The notes under the pieces are model-generated. The model was not told where the DNA came from. It did not search any database and saw only the letters and a program-made list of their open reading frames with translations. From assembly GCA_034440615.1 (NCBI GenBank), contig JAOTOM010005179.1, forward strand, positions 1,291,001 to 1,355,000: DNA of 64,000 bases, read 5' to 3'. The stretch comes from Ashinkailepas kermadecensis. Lineage: Eukaryota; Arthropoda; Thecostraca; Neolepadidae. The position numbers were made by a program, and so were the translations under genes. This document shows positions 62,103-64,000 of this stretch, one piece after another. Position 1 is the first letter of the stretch. Every line of letters begins with the position of its first letter.

Positions 62103-64000
62103 TGTCCGCCGCGCCGGCTCTGTGTGGCGCTCAGTCCGCCGGCTCTGTGTGACGCTCAGTCCGCCGACTCTGTGTGACGCTCAGTCCGCTGGCTATGTGT
62201 GGCGCTCAGTCCGCCGGCTCTGTGTGACGCTCAGTCCGCCGACTCTGTGTGACGCTCAGTCCGCCGGCTCTGTGTGACGCTCAGTCCGCCGGCTCTGTGT
62301 GACGCTCAGTCCGCCGACTCTGTGTGGCGCTCAGTCCGCTGGCTATGTGTGGCACTCAGTCCGCCGTGCCGACTATGTGTGACACTCAGTCCGCCGGCTA
62401 TGTGTGACGCTCAGTCCGCCGACTATGTGTGACACTCAGTCCGCCGTGCCGACTATGTGTGACACTCAGTCCGCCGGCTATGTGTGACGCTCAGTCCGCC
62501 GGCTATGTGTGACACTCAGTCCGCCGTGCCGACTATGTGTGACGCTCAGTCCGCCGGCTATGTGTGGCGCTCAGTCCGTGCCGACTATGTGTGACACTCA
62601 GTCCGCCGAGCTATGTGTGACGCTCAGTCCGCCGGCTATGTGTGACACTCAGTCCGCCGGCTATGTGTGACGCTCAGTCCGCCGACTATGTGTGACACTC
62701 AGTCCGCCGTGCCGACTATGTGTGACACTCAGTCCGCCGGCTATGTGTGACGCTCAGTCCGCCGGCTATGTGTGACACTCAGTCCGCCGGCTATGTGTGA
62801 CGCTCAGTCCGCCGGCTATGTGTGACACTCAGTCCGCCGGCTATGTGTGACGCTCAGTCCGCCGGCTATGTGTGACACTCAGTCCGCCGGCTATGTGTGA
62901 CACTCAGTCCGCCGGCTATGTGTGACGCTCAGTCAGCCGGCTATGTGTGACACTCAGTCCGCCGGCTATGTGTGACGCTCAGTCCGCCGGCTATGTGTGA
63001 CGCTCAGTCAGCCGGCTATGTGTGACGCTCAGTCCGCCGACTATGTGTGACACTCAGTCCGCCGTGCCGGCTCTGTGTGACACTCAGTCCGCCGTGCCGG
63101 CTATGTGTGACACTCAGTTCGCCGTGCCGGCTCTGTGTGACACTCAGTCAGCCGGCTCTGTGTGACACTTGGTCGGCCGGCTCTGTGTGGCTAACTGTCC
63201 GTCAGTCCGGCTCTGTGTGACACTCAGTCCGCCGGCTATGTGTGACACTCAGTCCGCCGGCTATGTGTGACACTCAGTCCGCCGGCTATGTGTGACGCTC
63301 AGTCAGCCGGCTATGTGTGACACTTGGTCGGCCGGCTCTGTGTGACGCCGGCCGACCACTATGTGTGACACTCAGTCCGCCGTGCCGGCTATGTGTGGCA
63401 CTCAGTCCGCCGGCTCTATGTGACACTCAGTCCGCCGGCTCTATGTGACACTCAGTCCGCCGGCTCTGTGTGACACTCAGTCCGCCGGCTATGTGTGGCA
63501 CTCAGTCCGCCGTGCCGGCTCTGTGTGACACTCAGTCCGCCGGCTCTGTGTGACACTCAGTCCGCCGGCTCTGTGTGGCGCTCAGTCAGCCGGCTATGTG
63601 TGACGCTCAGTCCGCCGGCTATGTGTGACACTCAGTCCGCCGTGCCGGCTATGTGTGACACTCAGTCCGCCGTGCCGGCTCTGTGTGACACTCAGTCCGC
63701 CGGCTCTGTGTGACACTCAGTCAGCCGGCTATGTGTGGCACTCAGTCCGCCGGCTATGTGTGACGCTCAGTCCGCCGGCTATGTGTGACACTCAGTCCGC
63801 CGTGCCGGCTATGTGTGACACTCAGTCCGCCGTGCCGGCTCTGTGTGGCACTCAGTCCGCCGGCTCTGTGTGACACTCAGTCAGCCGGCTATGTGTGACG
63901 CTCAGTCCGCCGGCTATGTGTGACGCTCAGTCCGCCGGCTCTGTGTGGCACTCAGTCCGCCGGCTCTGTGTGACACTCAGTCCGCCGGCTCTGTGTGACA
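62103..64000. repeat. Minisatellite, 25 bp unit, about 75 copies, running off the window
   Basis: TCCGCCGGCTATGTGTGACA then CTCAG, with CTATG/CTCTG, GACAC/GACGC/GGCGC and GCCGTGCCG variants. It continues to the last base, so its true size is unknown. Confidence 0.98.

Noticed and set aside
54496..64000. mir-10 between Scr and the next anterior Hox gene
   Set aside because: I looked for the conserved ACCCTGTAGATC core on both strands and did not see it; it may lie beyond the window.

Overview
The window is animal nuclear DNA. The only gene I can support is a Hox gene on the + strand. The exon at 53790-54110 encodes a complete Antp-class homeodomain followed by the KMASMN tail typical of Sex combs reduced (Scr, Hox5). 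The exon begins after a good splice acceptor, ends at a consensus donor (GTGAGT) and joins in phase to a short last exon at 54407-54495. The Scr-type residues (TSYTR at the start, ALCLTER in helix 3, KMASMN after the domain) look ecdysozoan, most likely arthropod. I infer that from family knowledge and cannot name the species. I did not find the YPWM (hexapeptide) exon, so it probably lies upstream, which would make most of this window one first intron of at least about 53.7 kb.

About a third of the window is tandem repeat: more than 30 locally distinct minisatellites with units of about 12-118 bp, plus long CT, TA and CA microsatellites. The largest arrays are 16139-19170 (62 bp unit), 62103-64000 (25 bp, running off the window), 31053-32497 (36 bp), 13886-15183 (31 bp), 20117-21098 (35 bp) and 45236-46085 (46 bp and longer). 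Most long open reading frames here are by-products of these arrays and should not be read as genes.

Dispersed elements: a tRNA-derived SINE with a perfect 12 bp target-site duplication lies 93 bp upstream of the homeobox exon (53509-53696). A decayed non-LTR reverse transcriptase remnant lies at 4210-4871. Three copies of a short terminal-inverted-repeat element share GGCGCAGCCA-like ends (27573, 44483, 56886), and another small inverted-repeat element is at 43603-43857. Two pairs of diverged duplicated blocks lie in the first 4.2 kb.

Unique sequence between the arrays is of two kinds: AT-rich ordinary intron-like DNA, and GC-rich blocks (8183-8580, 33900-35025, 37150-38950, 51273-51670, 52320-53500, 59240-59880, 61669-62100). 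The GC-rich blocks often directly abut minisatellites and hold possible regulatory motifs: a TATA/initiator arrangement at 61936-61971, a TAAT-core cluster at 9598-10046 and an Exd/Hox-type TGATTGAT at 38648. No RNA gene (tRNA, rRNA, mir-10) was recognised apart from the SINE head.
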